Origin: Apophysomyces variabilis
Lineage: Eukaryota > Mucoromycota > Mucoromycetes > Mucorales > Mucoraceae
Assembly (NCBI GenBank): GCA_002749535.1
Contig: MZZL01000408.1
Coordinates: forward strand, 1,107,465-1,171,464
Direction of reading: 5' to 3'
Length of the DNA stretch: 64,000 nucleotides
The first letter of the stretch is position 1, and each line of letters starts with the position of its first letter. The notes beneath the pieces are model-generated. The model worked only from the letters and a program-made list of their open reading frames with translations. It searched no databases and was not told the origin of the DNA. Below are positions 24,604 to 35,700 of the stretch, in pieces. The position numbers and the translations under genes were made by a program.

Positions 24604-26143
24604 ATGTCCACCGAGCACTTTGCCAGACCGAGTTTGGACGCTGAACAAACCCGAAAAATATTTGGAGTTCAACGAGAACCAACACAAACCAGACTACAAG
24701 TGAGAATGATCCCGTTACAAATGGCCGAACTAAACCGAATTAGATCTGGTCAAAGTCGCGCAACTCCATCTTCCTTGTTTTAGCCGCCATCTTCGAAGCG
24801 ATTGTGGTCATAGTGTTGGAAGCTATTATCTATGCACGGTTTACTGCTTCTGAGTAAGTTATTACTCTTTTCAGATTCGAAAGATATTGATGGTGTAAAC
24901 ATGGAAAGACCTGACAAGGAACATACACTGGCAAAGCCCATTCCTGTGTACCTGATGATCTTTATTTTTTCTCAGGTGTTTCAGGTCGCCATAGCATGGG
25001 ATGCTGTAAGGATGCGATTGAAAAATGAAGCCAAAATGGAACTTAATCATGACTTATTGTCCTAGGTCCGTGCACAAAATACAATTCAAGTCATCGCTTT
25101 TGTCCTCTTCAACTTATGCTGCTTCATTTATTCCGTTTTTCAATTTAAGCAAATTGTTTATGATATCCTCGCATCCAATCAGGACATCTACGGCAACTTG
25201 GAATCTCTCGTTAAGCACTTATTGATTGCCAATGCAATCATCATGGGTATATGTGAGTTAGTCCATGTGTATCTTGGAGCAAGACTATACCAAGAATTTG
25301 GGTAAGCGCTTAGTGTTGTGGAATTTTTTTTTTGGCTTTGGTAGCATTTGCTAAATTCAATGACCAAATAGCTGGAGGATTTATAAGAAGATCGGCGCTG
25401 ACCCCGAAATTCGAAGCAAGTAATCGCAATTAGCCTATGCTGGAAATGCCAAAGACAATAACCGTTCCTCTTCCTTCTCTCTCTTTCACATATCAGATAT
25501 GTATCGGTGGTATCAGATCCTGTTAACGATCCTCAAACTCGACATTTTCTTTTTCCTTGGATATTCAATCCAGTATCTCGTTCTTGTGCTCAACGCAGGC
25601 GATGTCGAATTTCCGCTCACTATTATCGCTCTGCCGCTGACTTGTCTGGTTCTTATTCTTGCCGTCTATGCGGTAATAGAGAACTCCACTAATGCAACTG
25701 AGATTGATTTTTTGGACACAGGTGCGACATGAATCAAGACCTTTGATCATCCTTTTTTTCGTGGGCCTTGCTGCGGGTGTGGCTTACTTTATTTTCAAGA
25801 TATCTCGCATTTACACGCCTTCGCAAGCAGAGAAATACAAATATATCAGTGCCTTCCTAACCTTCTTCGGTACCTAACAGTACATAGCTTTGTATTGACG
25901 ATATTACTTATTTCTTATTTTATATTTTTTTAGCAAGTGTCTCATTAGTCTTGCTCGTGCTGACGATCATCAATTCCGCAATTTGCTGGTCAAACTTCAA
26001 CAAAGGATTGAAACCTCATTGTAAGCCGCACACGGAATAGATGTCATTTTTTGATTAACTCATGCATATTTCTAGTGCTACGGGACCAAGCTGCCTCTTC
26101 CTTAACGAGAAACGCAGGAGAACGGACTCTTTCTCTGGACTAA
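24604..26143 (+). CDS. UPF0658-family multi-pass Golgi membrane protein
   Basis: Exons joined by GT-AG introns give a protein with about seven hydrophobic segments: AAIFEAIVVIVLEAIIYARF, PVYLMIFIFSQVFQVAIAW, IQVIAFVLFNLCCFIYSVF, AIIMGICELVHVYLGARL, YRWYQILLTILKLDIFFFLG, PLTIIALPLTCLVLILAVYA and ISAFLTFFASVSLVLLVLTI. The fifth, with YRWYQ and KLD, and the overall pattern match the fungal UPF0658 family, whose fission-yeast member was assigned to the Golgi. Biochemical function is unknown. An intron of about 56 bp after FTASE is needed to reach PDKEHTLAKPIPVY in frame. The 5' end is uncertain: ATG 24604 (MSTEHFARPSLDAE) is the best candidate, but I could not join it in phase to the first membrane exon with an intron of usual length. 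The stop is TAA at 26141-26143. Confidence 0.82.
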
Positions 26144-27949
26144 GTCCAAAATACCTTCTCTTATTTTCTTCTTTCATTCTATTCGAACCGGCTTCGCAAT
26201 GTTTGGCATATATTATTATTCCTCTTTCCCTTTATTTTTATGACCATTTTGTAATGCTTGCATACAGGATTTCCCATCTAGATATTGACACAGACTGTTA
26301 CACATGGATCGCTTGACCAAAAGATAGTTCTTACTGTTTCAGCTAACACTGTTTGACGAAAGGATTCTCCTGATCTGACGAAAATTTTCCATTGCACAAT
26401 CGTTTCTTTCCTGAATTAAAAAACATTACCTCCATTGTTCTTTTTTGTTCACTTCTGAACCGTAACTTTTTTCGACTATGCAGTATCTTAAAATAAGCCT
26501 GGTTAGAAATATCCGTACACCGATGGATCAAGGATCGATATGAAATATCTGTTCGATGGTCCTGATTATCTCATAATGGTGAGACACCAGAGGCTACACA
26601 ACAGCTAGGCACAACCATAAAGCATAGGCAATGCAGTCAGGCTCCTAACATCATGCGCACTGTGGAAATCTTTCGGTTGCTCAAGATCAGAGAAGTCGCT
26701 GTTCCAACATTTCATAGATCCTGTGATTCTTAGGCCACATGTCCTGCTAGAGAGGTCAGAAAGTTTTGGTGCACTTCCTTTTCTATGTCTTCTCTCTATA
26801 AGGTTACTGTATTTTAGAGTAATTTTTGCGCGCAAAAACGATTTGTCGGTACTACAACCAGTTTCTTGCAAGCTGGTTCGACCGTAGTACTATCCAGTTA
26901 ATATATAGAAATCTTTAGTTAGGAGAAAAGAGTACATCCAGCAATGAATTGGAGGAATAAATTCGTTAGAGATATCGTCTGACGCTTTCCAAGAGGGCCA
27001 AAGGGTCGTGTTGTTCTCAGTAGCAATTTGGGTATGTGTCAAGAGAGTCGAGCTGCAATAAGTGGGTAGAAGATATTACGAAGGACAGTTAAATAGGCAT
27101 TGTGTAAGAACTCCAGCAGTAATGAGAAGGGTCAAGCGCTTTGCAAAAGTGCAATGAGTACTTGAATATATTGTCTAATTGACCTCCATCCGTTTTATAT
27201 ACGATAAAAATGCTCAATGATAGGATCTTTATATGGAGGACTATTGCTTTGTTCCTAGAGACATGTACCTTCAGTGAACACTGCCAATTTATCTCTGTTT
27301 CTTACATATTCTATTGCCAACAGAAGTAACCATTTCTATGCTAACTTTGTCCTTCGCTCTGTAATTTTTAACGTAAGATCAAGTTTCAGAAGCTATGTTA
27401 TACGAGGCAGGTACTTAGGCTTCAAACATTCATTCTACTCTTCTTTTGCCTATCTGAAATTGTTGCCCACAAGAGATACTGGCTTATTTACGTTCTTATG
27501 TCTCCTGATCGTTTCGCGTTTTAGACTATTTATTTTAATTGGTGCATCTTTATTTCACAACACCATATCATATCAGTCACTTAGGTACACCTCTTGGATA
27601 TCTTACATTAAAATGAGGACTTCATTTTTGGCAATATCTTATGTTAACGTAAACATATGCTAGAAGTCGCCACAAATTCATTCCCTGCAGGCGCACGCGG
27701 CTGTAACGGAAGGTGCGAAGCGAGTGCAGAAGGACTAGTCACTCTATTAGTATACTGCGTTTTCCCTATTTGTCTGCGCGTTTTATTTTTATTTGCGGAC
27801 TGGGATTCAAGTTTCCGCGGAATCCAAAAAATGCCTTTACATTATTGGATGAAATAGTTGCGGTCAGACTACCCTTCTTTGCGTAAAGTCGTGTCTATGT
27901 TCACAATCACTGAAATAGTTTGTTTCAAGCCACAGCAAGACGAATTTAT
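26144..27949. other. Gene-poor AT-rich region
   Basis: No supported gene. Open frames such as 26,605-26,871 (minus) and 27,274-27,663 (plus, 129 codons) lack recognisable domains. The second is rich in Phe, Ser, Tyr and Leu, as expected from AT-rich noncoding DNA. The region adjoins a Tc1/mariner remnant and is probably a transposon graveyard. Confidence 0.45.
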
Positions 27950-28260
27950 TTAAAGAAGTGGTTCTCTATTTTTGCATCTAATGGAAAACCTCTCAGAGTG
28001 TCTGATCCATTCTTGACAGTCTAAGCGCTTCACTTTTCGCGATGCTTGAAGGTTATCGTCACCCGTAAGGGCTCCTTTCTTACCCCAGCCTTCACTTTCA
28101 CCCAAATCTTTTCTATTAGCTTGAGAAAGGGAGAGTCGGGAGGAACATATAGACATTACTATCCTCTTTCTTTGACCAACTGCTTAACCTTGACTGGTGT
28201 ATGGATGGGTACATTATCCATGACAAGATAATAGACGTTCATTCCGTGGCAATCCAATCT
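27950..28260 (-). mobile_element. Decayed Tc1/mariner-type (DDE_3) transposase fragment
   Basis: On the minus strand, about 28,250 downwards, the sequence reads GMNVYYLVMDNVPIHTPVKV. This contains the second catalytic Asp of the DDE_3 fold (xMDNxxIH). It is followed by QLVKERG, two stop codons, then YVPPDSPFLKLIEKIWVKVK, which corresponds to the usual LPPYSPFLNPIExxW box. After a frame change come RKVKRLDCQEWIRHSERF and a C-terminal RCKNRE, like the tails I recall from Mucorales elements. Stops and a frameshift show it is dead. Sequence to about 28,560 may hold more of the N-terminal half, but this is too decayed to assign. Terminal inverted repeats and a TA duplication were not found. Confidence 0.78.
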
Positions 28261-28683
28261 TTTGTGATTGCCTAATAGACAAAGTTTAAGATACAATAAA
28301 AGAAAAGGAGAACATAACTACATGCAGGGAATATTAAAGTGGAATATAAGGCAAGACAATTGAGCAGAACCGGAATTGGGTACCATTGCCCTGACAGCTT
28401 CTGATGCCATAACTGACAGAAACGGATATGATAGCATCAATGACGAATAGAAACGAACGAAGAGGGTAATTACCTCTACAGATGTCCCATTCTGTTCAAG
28501 ACCTTCCATCAGACTGAGACCATTTACTCTTGGGAAAATTGCTGTCTTATCTCTGAATTGTTGTGGATTGATCTAGTCCGGGCGAACACTTGTATTACTT
28601 TGCGCCCAATAGGACATGTAAATAAAATAAATGCTTAATCCTGAATTGTTGTCATTCATAAGACATCCATCGATTTCTTATCC

Positions 28684-29243
28684 ATGACTGTGATTTTTGA
28701 CTTCAGTAATCTCGTACTATTTACAAGCGAAGAGACGACACCTTTTGGCTCTTTGGCTCCGTTCTCCGAAATCGTCCCCGGTATGTACTTCGCATTGATT
28801 ATATGTACAGAAAGGATGTCCCTCTTCTGTATCCTTTAGCCTGCATGACCTCTGTCCCGAACCACCTTGGTTGTGTAAGTAAGCTCTCTGCACTCCACTT
28901 GGTAAGTGAAAAAGAAATGTTGTCTGTTTATGCACAGTGTCATTCATTATCTTCTGCTTTCGAATCCTCGCCAGGTGTTACATCGCTTCAAGTCCTCTGC
29001 AGTGCGTTACACTCTAACCGGCCAATCCATGGAAGCCGTTGTCTCTCTCTCGCCGCCCCTACCGATGCAGGTGCGGGGCCGGCTCTTGTCCAAAGGCAGG
29101 ATTACCCTTCGAGCGTAATTAAAAAAGTATGTCAAGCTATCCTTCCATTTACTAACCATGAACATTCTTTTATGCTGCTCGAATGAATTTTGTGCCCAGG
29201 GAAGGGACAAGTTCATGTAAGCAAAATATATTTTCACCATAAT
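28684..29243 (+). CDS. Possible small spliced gene, unknown
   Basis: This is a tentative model. ATG 28684 begins MTVIFDFSNLVLFTSEETTP and runs to FSEIVPG. A short intron (about 34 bp) and then a second (about 90 bp) could join PSSVSFSLHDLCPEPPWL to VIHYLLLSNPRQVLHRFKSS and AVRYTLTGQSMEAVVSLSPP. The end could be RITLRA or a few codons further after another intron, near 29,243. The residue composition in the chosen frames is protein-like and the splice dinucleotides are present. No domain is recognised, the first intron is unusually short, and the gene lies in a transposon-rich stretch. It could equally be a pseudogene or chance. Confidence 0.3.
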
Positions 29244-29978
29244 CCATTTACTAATGACGCTTATTTAAATCCCTTTTAGCGCAAACTTGATTCTTGCATT
29301 GACGCAAATATATTACAGTAGCGTAAAGAAATGTCCAATAAACAGTATACCAACGAAATGTCGTCATATCTTGTATGACTTGGTGATACTTGTTGACTGT
29401 GATACTTTTCAATTATGCCTTGTCAACGCATTCTTAACGTCCCTACTTAGTTTGCAAATGTCAAAACGGAATACAACACTTTTCTACTATATCAACAACT
29501 TGCAGTACGACATTTGATCTTTAGGTGAACGGCGACGTCAAGAAAAAACACGGAATCAGAGTGCTCCATTGCGATGGAATCGACGCCGAGTTAGATATTA
29601 ACCGGCAGTTGAGGAATCAAAATACAATAAGCTTCAGAATGGAAGAAACACAACAAAAATTTGCATGAGTACTGTACGATGCACCCAATTAAAGTGGTAC
29701 TGCTTATAAAGTTGGCCTAGACCTAGAAGCATGATTTCTCCTCTTAAGGCACGGTTGGCGACAGCAGGTATCGGTTGTTGCCAGAAAACTTTGGAGCATA
29801 TCACTTGCTCTGCTCGGGTCAACTGTAAATTCCAAGACCATTATTGCATCATGAGACATAAAGGAAATCATACGCATAACTTCTATCATGCAATTCATGC
29901 CCCAAGAAAGCTTTAACCCAAATTCAAAAATGCCTGCTGGATCGTATAGCAAAGACTGCACTTAATCTATTTAGTCAG

Positions 29979-30395
29979 ATGAGCTTATATTCGCAAAAGA
30001 CATTGGGTTCAATAAAAGACCCCGATCCTTATTTTTCGCATCACCGTATAACTAAGCACCAGCAAGCCAAATTTATTCATTCGGTTCAAACGCTAGCTAG
30101 CAATCACGCTTTTGGGGCTGCCCGGGAAAGAAATCGTATGAAGACGACCAAAGGTAGAGCACAGAAAGCTGCACGCTTGTTTGAATTGAGAAATGGCGCA
30201 CAAATGGCAAAAAAATATAGAAGCAGAAACAAAAGCGAGGCAACTGTTGAAGAAAGTTTGATAGACAACCCATTTGATTATACCAGTCTTTTACACAATA
30301 TCACTTTGTCCAAAGGATCGGAATCCACCTGGGATGCCAAAGAGATCATGCCTGTAGAACCTCCTGAATCAGTACATCGACATCCGTTGACGTAG
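29979..30395 (+). CDS. Hypothetical single-exon basic protein
   Basis: An uninterrupted 138-codon frame starts MSLYSQKTLGSIKDPDPYFS. It carries a basic, helix-prone central part (AARERNRMKTTKGRAQKAAR, then QMAKKYRSRNKSEA) and an acidic, Pro-rich end. No known family, signal peptide or membrane segment is visible. The composition is more protein-like than other frames in this gene-poor region. The neighbours are doubtful exons and a transposon remnant, so it may be a small orphan gene, an exon of a larger gene, or a fragment of an element ORF. Confidence 0.35.
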   Translation: MSLYSQKTLGSIKDPDPYFSHHRITKHQQAKFIHSVQTLASNHAFGAARERNRMKTTKGRAQKAARLFELRNGAQMAKKYRSRNKSEATVEESLIDNPFDYTSLLHNITLSKGSESTWDAKEIMPVEPPESVHRHPLT

Positions 30396-31039
30396 TTGAC
30401 GGAAAGATCTCATCAGTGAAATTGAGCTTGATTGCTCAAGAACTGGAAATACGGATTGGAGCACAGCTCTTATTGTCCTGCTAACAGAACTTGTCGTTGA
30501 ACCGAATCAGTGATATAGTGGGCTGTTAAGGCAGCAAAAGATCGTCAAATATCCTAGCGCGCTTTTCTTGATCGACTTGTCCATCAGCTCCAGCGCTCGC
30601 AGAACCAAACAAAACTTGGAAATTTCGTCATAGATCTGCTACCGAAAGCCCTTCTAGGCAATGTCTATTAAAAAATCCATGTTGGCGCGTCTTGAACGTA
30701 TCCGAATCACTTTCGAAAAAATTTTCCTACCTTCACATTAGTAATTAGCATTAGCATTAGTTGAAGTGCTATACAGAAATAACGGCATTATATTAAATCA
30801 TTATTTTGTATACATTGCAGACATCTACAATAACCAACTTAAAGTTATTATCGAAAAAATTCTAGCGTCAGAAAGAAACACTAGATAACTATAGCACTGT
30901 GCATGTGTTCAAGATGTACAATATAATGCTTCAAAATCCCCCATATCTATAATTCAATGCCAATGACGCCTAAGATAGAATCCGTTTATGAAATTTACAG
31001 CTTACACAATAGGTCTTTTCCTTCTGTGATATAGTTTCC
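30396..31039. other. Intergenic region 3' of the GT15 gene
   Basis: AT-rich sequence without a supported gene. A short ATTAGC tandem (about three units) occurs near 30,744-30,760. Confidence 0.5.
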
Positions 31040-32522
31040 TCACCAGACGTTCCATCGACCCTTTCTGGCATTGGAAGTCTTGACCCAATCTCGCCATTTT
31101 GGAAGGCAGGTATTAAAATACACATCGTGATCAATACTTTTCTCTGACGTTCCCTGGGGACAATCACATCGGCATCCTTTCTTGCTTGCTTTGGAAGGAC
31201 AATGACGATACAAGTCATGCTGGTATCCAAAATCTTCGAAATAATGGATTTCATCTGTTTTCAGGAATAGCCCAGCTGCCAAAGAGTGAACTGGTGTCTC
31301 ACAGTTAGATTTCCCTTGATTTTGTCATTTAGTATATAGTCTTTACCTGGTGCATCGCCCCATCGTTCATAAAAGAAATTACCCGTCTTATCAAGATATT
31401 GGAAGAAATCGCGATAGGCTGCGCTACGCCAAAAATTCAATGATCCGATTTCAAAGTTAGACCAGAAGTGACAAAGGTTAAAGCTGTTATCCTCAGCATT
31501 CTGAAAGTAGGGGAACAATAGCTGATCTTCTGTTAAATTAATCCGACGCGAATGAGCATACTCCAGGACAGTCTGCCACAGTGTTGGGATGGTATTGGGC
31601 AATTCTTCGAGTGTAACCACAAAACCATATTTCTTGTTATGTTTCTCCATAAAAATGAAGGGATCGTAGGTGATATCGCAGAAAAACTGCACGCCGGGCT
31701 CAATACGCCAATACCAATCGTAACTAAACATACCAACACCTTTGAGCGGAAATGTCGCTTTTTGCCTCCCATTCTCTTGTTTAGTTCCGCGATAACTTAC
31801 TTTTCCAGGGCGGGATGCTGAAAGAAAAACCCAGACTGATATCGGCACATGTGGTGATAACTTTCTTTATCTCCAAACATGACTCCTTCCTTTTTCATTC
31901 TTTCACGACATTCAGCTGCATATGATTCGCTGACCCACGAAGGATAACTCCAGTGCTCTGCAGGTACAAGTTCAAACTGGAGCGACGCGTCTGGTACCGT
32001 CTTTCTCATAGCTCCCTTGAACTCCTCAGTGAATGGCACTTCATTCAAAAAGATGTAGGGATAATTGAAATGCTTGTTAAACTTATCCTCAAAGTTAGCA
32101 ATCGTTTCGGCAATCGCATCCTGTTCGCTGTACTTCGCCATTAGTGACAAAAATTAAAAAAAGAGGGGGAAGGCGAATGCCTGTATTACGTGCCTATTCC
32201 GCACAAGAATGACAAGGGCAGCTTTGGCTTTTTGTTGAGGCGGATGTTTCTTCATGTGATGTTCTGGCAGACAAACTGCTTCATCGTAGTTGTTATAGTA
32301 CGCATTAGGTTGCATATGCTCGGCCACTCGAGGATGACTTGCCACATTATATAAAAAGATGAATACGGAAATAAAGATTAATAAAAGTAAAGGCTTTCTC
32401 GAGAAGGGTGAAAAAGGGCGCATGGCTGTCTTTGCGAATGCTGCGTTCTGTTTCCTCTGAGTTTGTTGTGGACTCTTTTCAGCTCCTTGTTCAACATGAT
32501 GAGAGCTTTGAAGACAAGTCAC
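31040..32522 (-). CDS. Alpha-1,2-mannosyltransferase of the KRE2/MNT1/KTR family (GT15)
   Basis: This is a type II membrane glycosyltransferase. A short cytoplasmic N-terminus precedes one signal anchor (KPLLLLIFISVFIFLYNVAS). The start is ATG 32522; an internal ATG at 32423 (MRPFSPFSRK) just before the anchor is an alternative. Three introns are placed near 32,115-32,195, 31,740-31,795 and 31,272-31,345. The catalytic domain is well conserved: AALVILVRNRH, FEDKFNKHFNYPYIFLNEVP, then YHHMCRYQSGFFFQHPAL, YWRIEPGVQFFCDI, and LCHFWSNFEIGSLNFWRS with the family's conserved Glu in NFEI. The end is FGYQHDLYRHCPSKASKKGC with Cys residues expected in the C-terminal lobe. The enzyme adds alpha-1,2-mannose to N- or O-glycans in the Golgi. 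The particular KTR/MNT subgroup cannot be set by eye. Confidence 0.92.
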
Positions 32523-32729
32523 AACCTTACCCGCCTTTTCAGGATTTACCCAATCAATTTTGGATTGAAAGTTTGAATATCAAGTTTCATAACATATTGC
32601 AATAGTTTAGTAATGGCGCATTACTTGTATCTTCCTTAGCACAAATTGCATTATTTAGCACCGTAAGTCTGTTATGTGCATTAACGCGAAATACAGCCAT
32701 ACTGGCCTTCCGGGCGGTCTTTTAATCGG
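32523..32729. promoter_or_regulatory. Short bidirectional promoter region
   Basis: Only 207 bp separate the start codons of the GT15 gene (minus) and the UBA-UBX-LRR gene (plus), so both must share this control region or overlap in their 5' UTRs. No TATA box was recognised. Confidence 0.5.
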
Positions 32730-35700
32730 ATGGAGTCACAGCAAAGCACAGCGCATGATGGAAATCCTTGGCCACTTCTGCCAACCGCTCAAACTATGGA
32801 CGACGATAAACTGGCACAATTGCTAAGCTTAGGGTTTAGTATTGATATTTGTACACAAGCGTTGTCGCAATACAGCGACGTGCAGGACGCAGCCGATTGG
32901 TAATGAGTGCCATCAGCTATAAATCGTGGAGATTAAGTACTTAGCGCAGGATTCTTTCAACCATGAGCATGAATGAACCGACCCCCACGGGCATTCCTGC
33001 GGATACCTCTCAGTCTGCTGAATTACTTCAAGGGATACCGTTAGAGCCTGAGCCAATGGACACAACAGAGGCATATCAGTTTGGGCACCACCAGCAGCCG
33101 GCAGTGGCGCACAACCCAGAAGCGGAGAAGGAAATCGCGAGGCAAAGGGATCTGTCCAGAAAAATGGCCAAGGAGGCTAAACGTTCGAAACAACTCGATG
33201 AAGAGGTGAGATATCTGGAGCAGTATGGAGCAGTCTTTGGCTAACTTCTAAATGACACAGGCGCGCCGAAGAACGTTGTTGCAGTTCAAGGAGGATCGTG
33301 AAAGACAAAAACTCGTACACGGGAGCAGTCGACCTACGACTAGGGAAGAAAATCGAAATTCTTCTGAAAGGACACGCATAGTTCAAGAAATCCAAGAGCA
33401 AAACCGGCTAGATAGGCTGGCAAGGGCAAAAGTGCTGGAAGAGATCAAACGAGACCAGCAAGATAGGAAATCGCGAAGTGATACTATGTTAAAACAGGGA
33501 AAGAACATTCCTTTATCGGTGCCATCACATCAAGAAAAACCTTCAGAAGCTCCCTTTGCCATAGTACAGGTATTTTGCTTGTGTTCCTGTATGCTTATGC
33601 TTATAACGTTGTTAAACTAATACTGTTAGTTTAAACTGAGCAATGGTAAAACTGTGCGTGAAAAATTTCCTCAGGACGCTTTGTTAAAGTCCTTATGCGA
33701 ATTTGCAAAAAAGGAGGAGACTAAACATAACAGCGCTTTGAAAAATGCAGAGAGCATCGAATTAATTTCGGTAATGCAAGATTGATACTATGTCATGGAT
33801 TCACGGAGTCTAATATTTTTTTACGTAGGCTTTTCCAAAGCGGGTGTTTACGCAGGAAGACGGTGATCTTACCGTCCGGGATGCAGGTGAGTGGAAATAT
33901 CAACAAGGCAGAAATAGTCATCAACGAGAAATGACTGTGAGTATAGGGTTTTTACCAAACGTCTCACTCAACGTATCGCGCATACAACCGAATCCTCCTG
34001 GTAACTCATCACAGCGTGAATATGATACTTCTTCAGGCGTTATGGATCATCTTATGGTAATACTGAACTAAGCTGACAAGAAATAAATGGGCATATGTAG
34101 ACTGAAATGATACCGCCAGCTGGTTGGGATGAAGACGATGAAATGGCTGAGGCTGAGAATAGTGAAACGTCCGATACCGATGGTTCGGGAGATTTTATGG
34201 ACCATGGAAATCGTCCTATGGCCATCAATTCTCATCGCTCTGTTCGACCAACCCAGCCCATACACTTCAGCCGCCGTGGTAGGATTACTAACCCGCATTG
34301 GAACTGGGGTTCTGAGGGTCATCGGCTAACCGATGATCATCAGGACCTGATTGAAGAGCAAAATAACCGGGAAACCGAAGTAATAGGTATTGTGCATCTT
34401 TTTGTATAAAAGGGTCAATCTGGTATATGTATCTATGAATTTATCCGCTAGATGAGGCTCAACGACGCCAGAGTCTACTTTCAGCAATTGAGAACCGCAC
34501 TAAACTACTACCTATTGAACAACATGCAATTAGCAAGAAGCCTCGCTCAGTACGGTCGCTCAAAGATTTCTGTTCTGTTGCTGTAGCAGGTATAGGATAC
34601 TTATATATATCGTAAGAGCCAAATAGTCACACCTTTAAAGCTCTCTTGACGCAGCCAAAGGCACAGCTCAAAAGGTTATCCCATGCGACGCCGGAAGTGG
34701 CAAATCTTGTGCTGTCTGAGTTAATCAGATCGCGCAAACTGGAGCGTTCTTGCATGGAAAGACTGGCATGTCATTGGTAAGAAGGACTATTCTATACTGC
34801 ACTGTTCAGAAGATTAACTTCGTGTTTGAAAATTCAGTTACCTGCAGCAAGTTGTTTTGGATTCGTACATATATGCTACAGACTCTTTGTTGGAAGCGAT
34901 AAGTCTTTCGATGTCATCAAGTTCGTTAACAAAGTTGAGTTTACGTGGCTGCGATATGGTCACTGACGGTGGTATCCGGTGGGTGGAAGGTAAGTTACAA
35001 GCATGATCTGCCGAGGTATTAAAGAGTCTTCCGGTTATGCAATGCGTTAGGGCTGAAAAACTTGGAACACTTGGATGTAAGCAACTGCAAGATTACCGAT
35101 AAGGGTTTGGATGCGTTCATAAGTAAGTCCCTGTCAGGGGAACGATATGCTAAAACGCTATCGGACCAGAGTTATCCTGCCTCCGATACCTTAACTTGTC
35201 CAAGACCAAAATAACGAGTAAAGGACTACAACGTTTATCAGACAATGCCAAGTTCAAGCCGGAGTTGGAAGTGATTCTTCTCGATGGCTGCCAAGACGTA
35301 CGGTCGGAGAGGACTCTTTCATCCCTGCAAGGTACTAAATGCAATAGTTAGTTAACGACCCGTGACTCCAGTCTGATACTTTCTAGCATTTCCATCTTTG
35401 GTATACCTGTCTATGGCATCAACTGGCATCGGTGGGCAGTCGAGCGCATTACTAAAGCAGCTAGAGGTCCTTGACATCAGCCATACTAAAATTAACGACA
35501 ATGATATCATTCATGTGATCAGTACATTCGATAACCTGAGGGAGCTAAAACTTACCGGATGTCACAGTATCACATGCCGTGGCCTTGCTTTTCTTGTTCC
35601 GGGTAAGCTATATAAAGAATTTCACCCAAGGCTAGTATTCATGGAGATGATGAAGGATTGCGACATTTGGAAACAATTAAGTTTCCTAACCGAGAGCATG

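Noticed and set aside
26860..26880. Sequence GGTTCGACC resembling a tRNA T-arm
   Set aside because: No matching acceptor stem, D-arm or anticodon arm could be found around it. The nearby CTTGCAAG palindrome is short.
27274..27663. 129-codon plus-strand ORF in the gene-poor island
   Set aside because: It is dominated by Phe, Ser, Tyr, Leu and Arg without a domain. The composition looks like translated AT-rich noncoding DNA.
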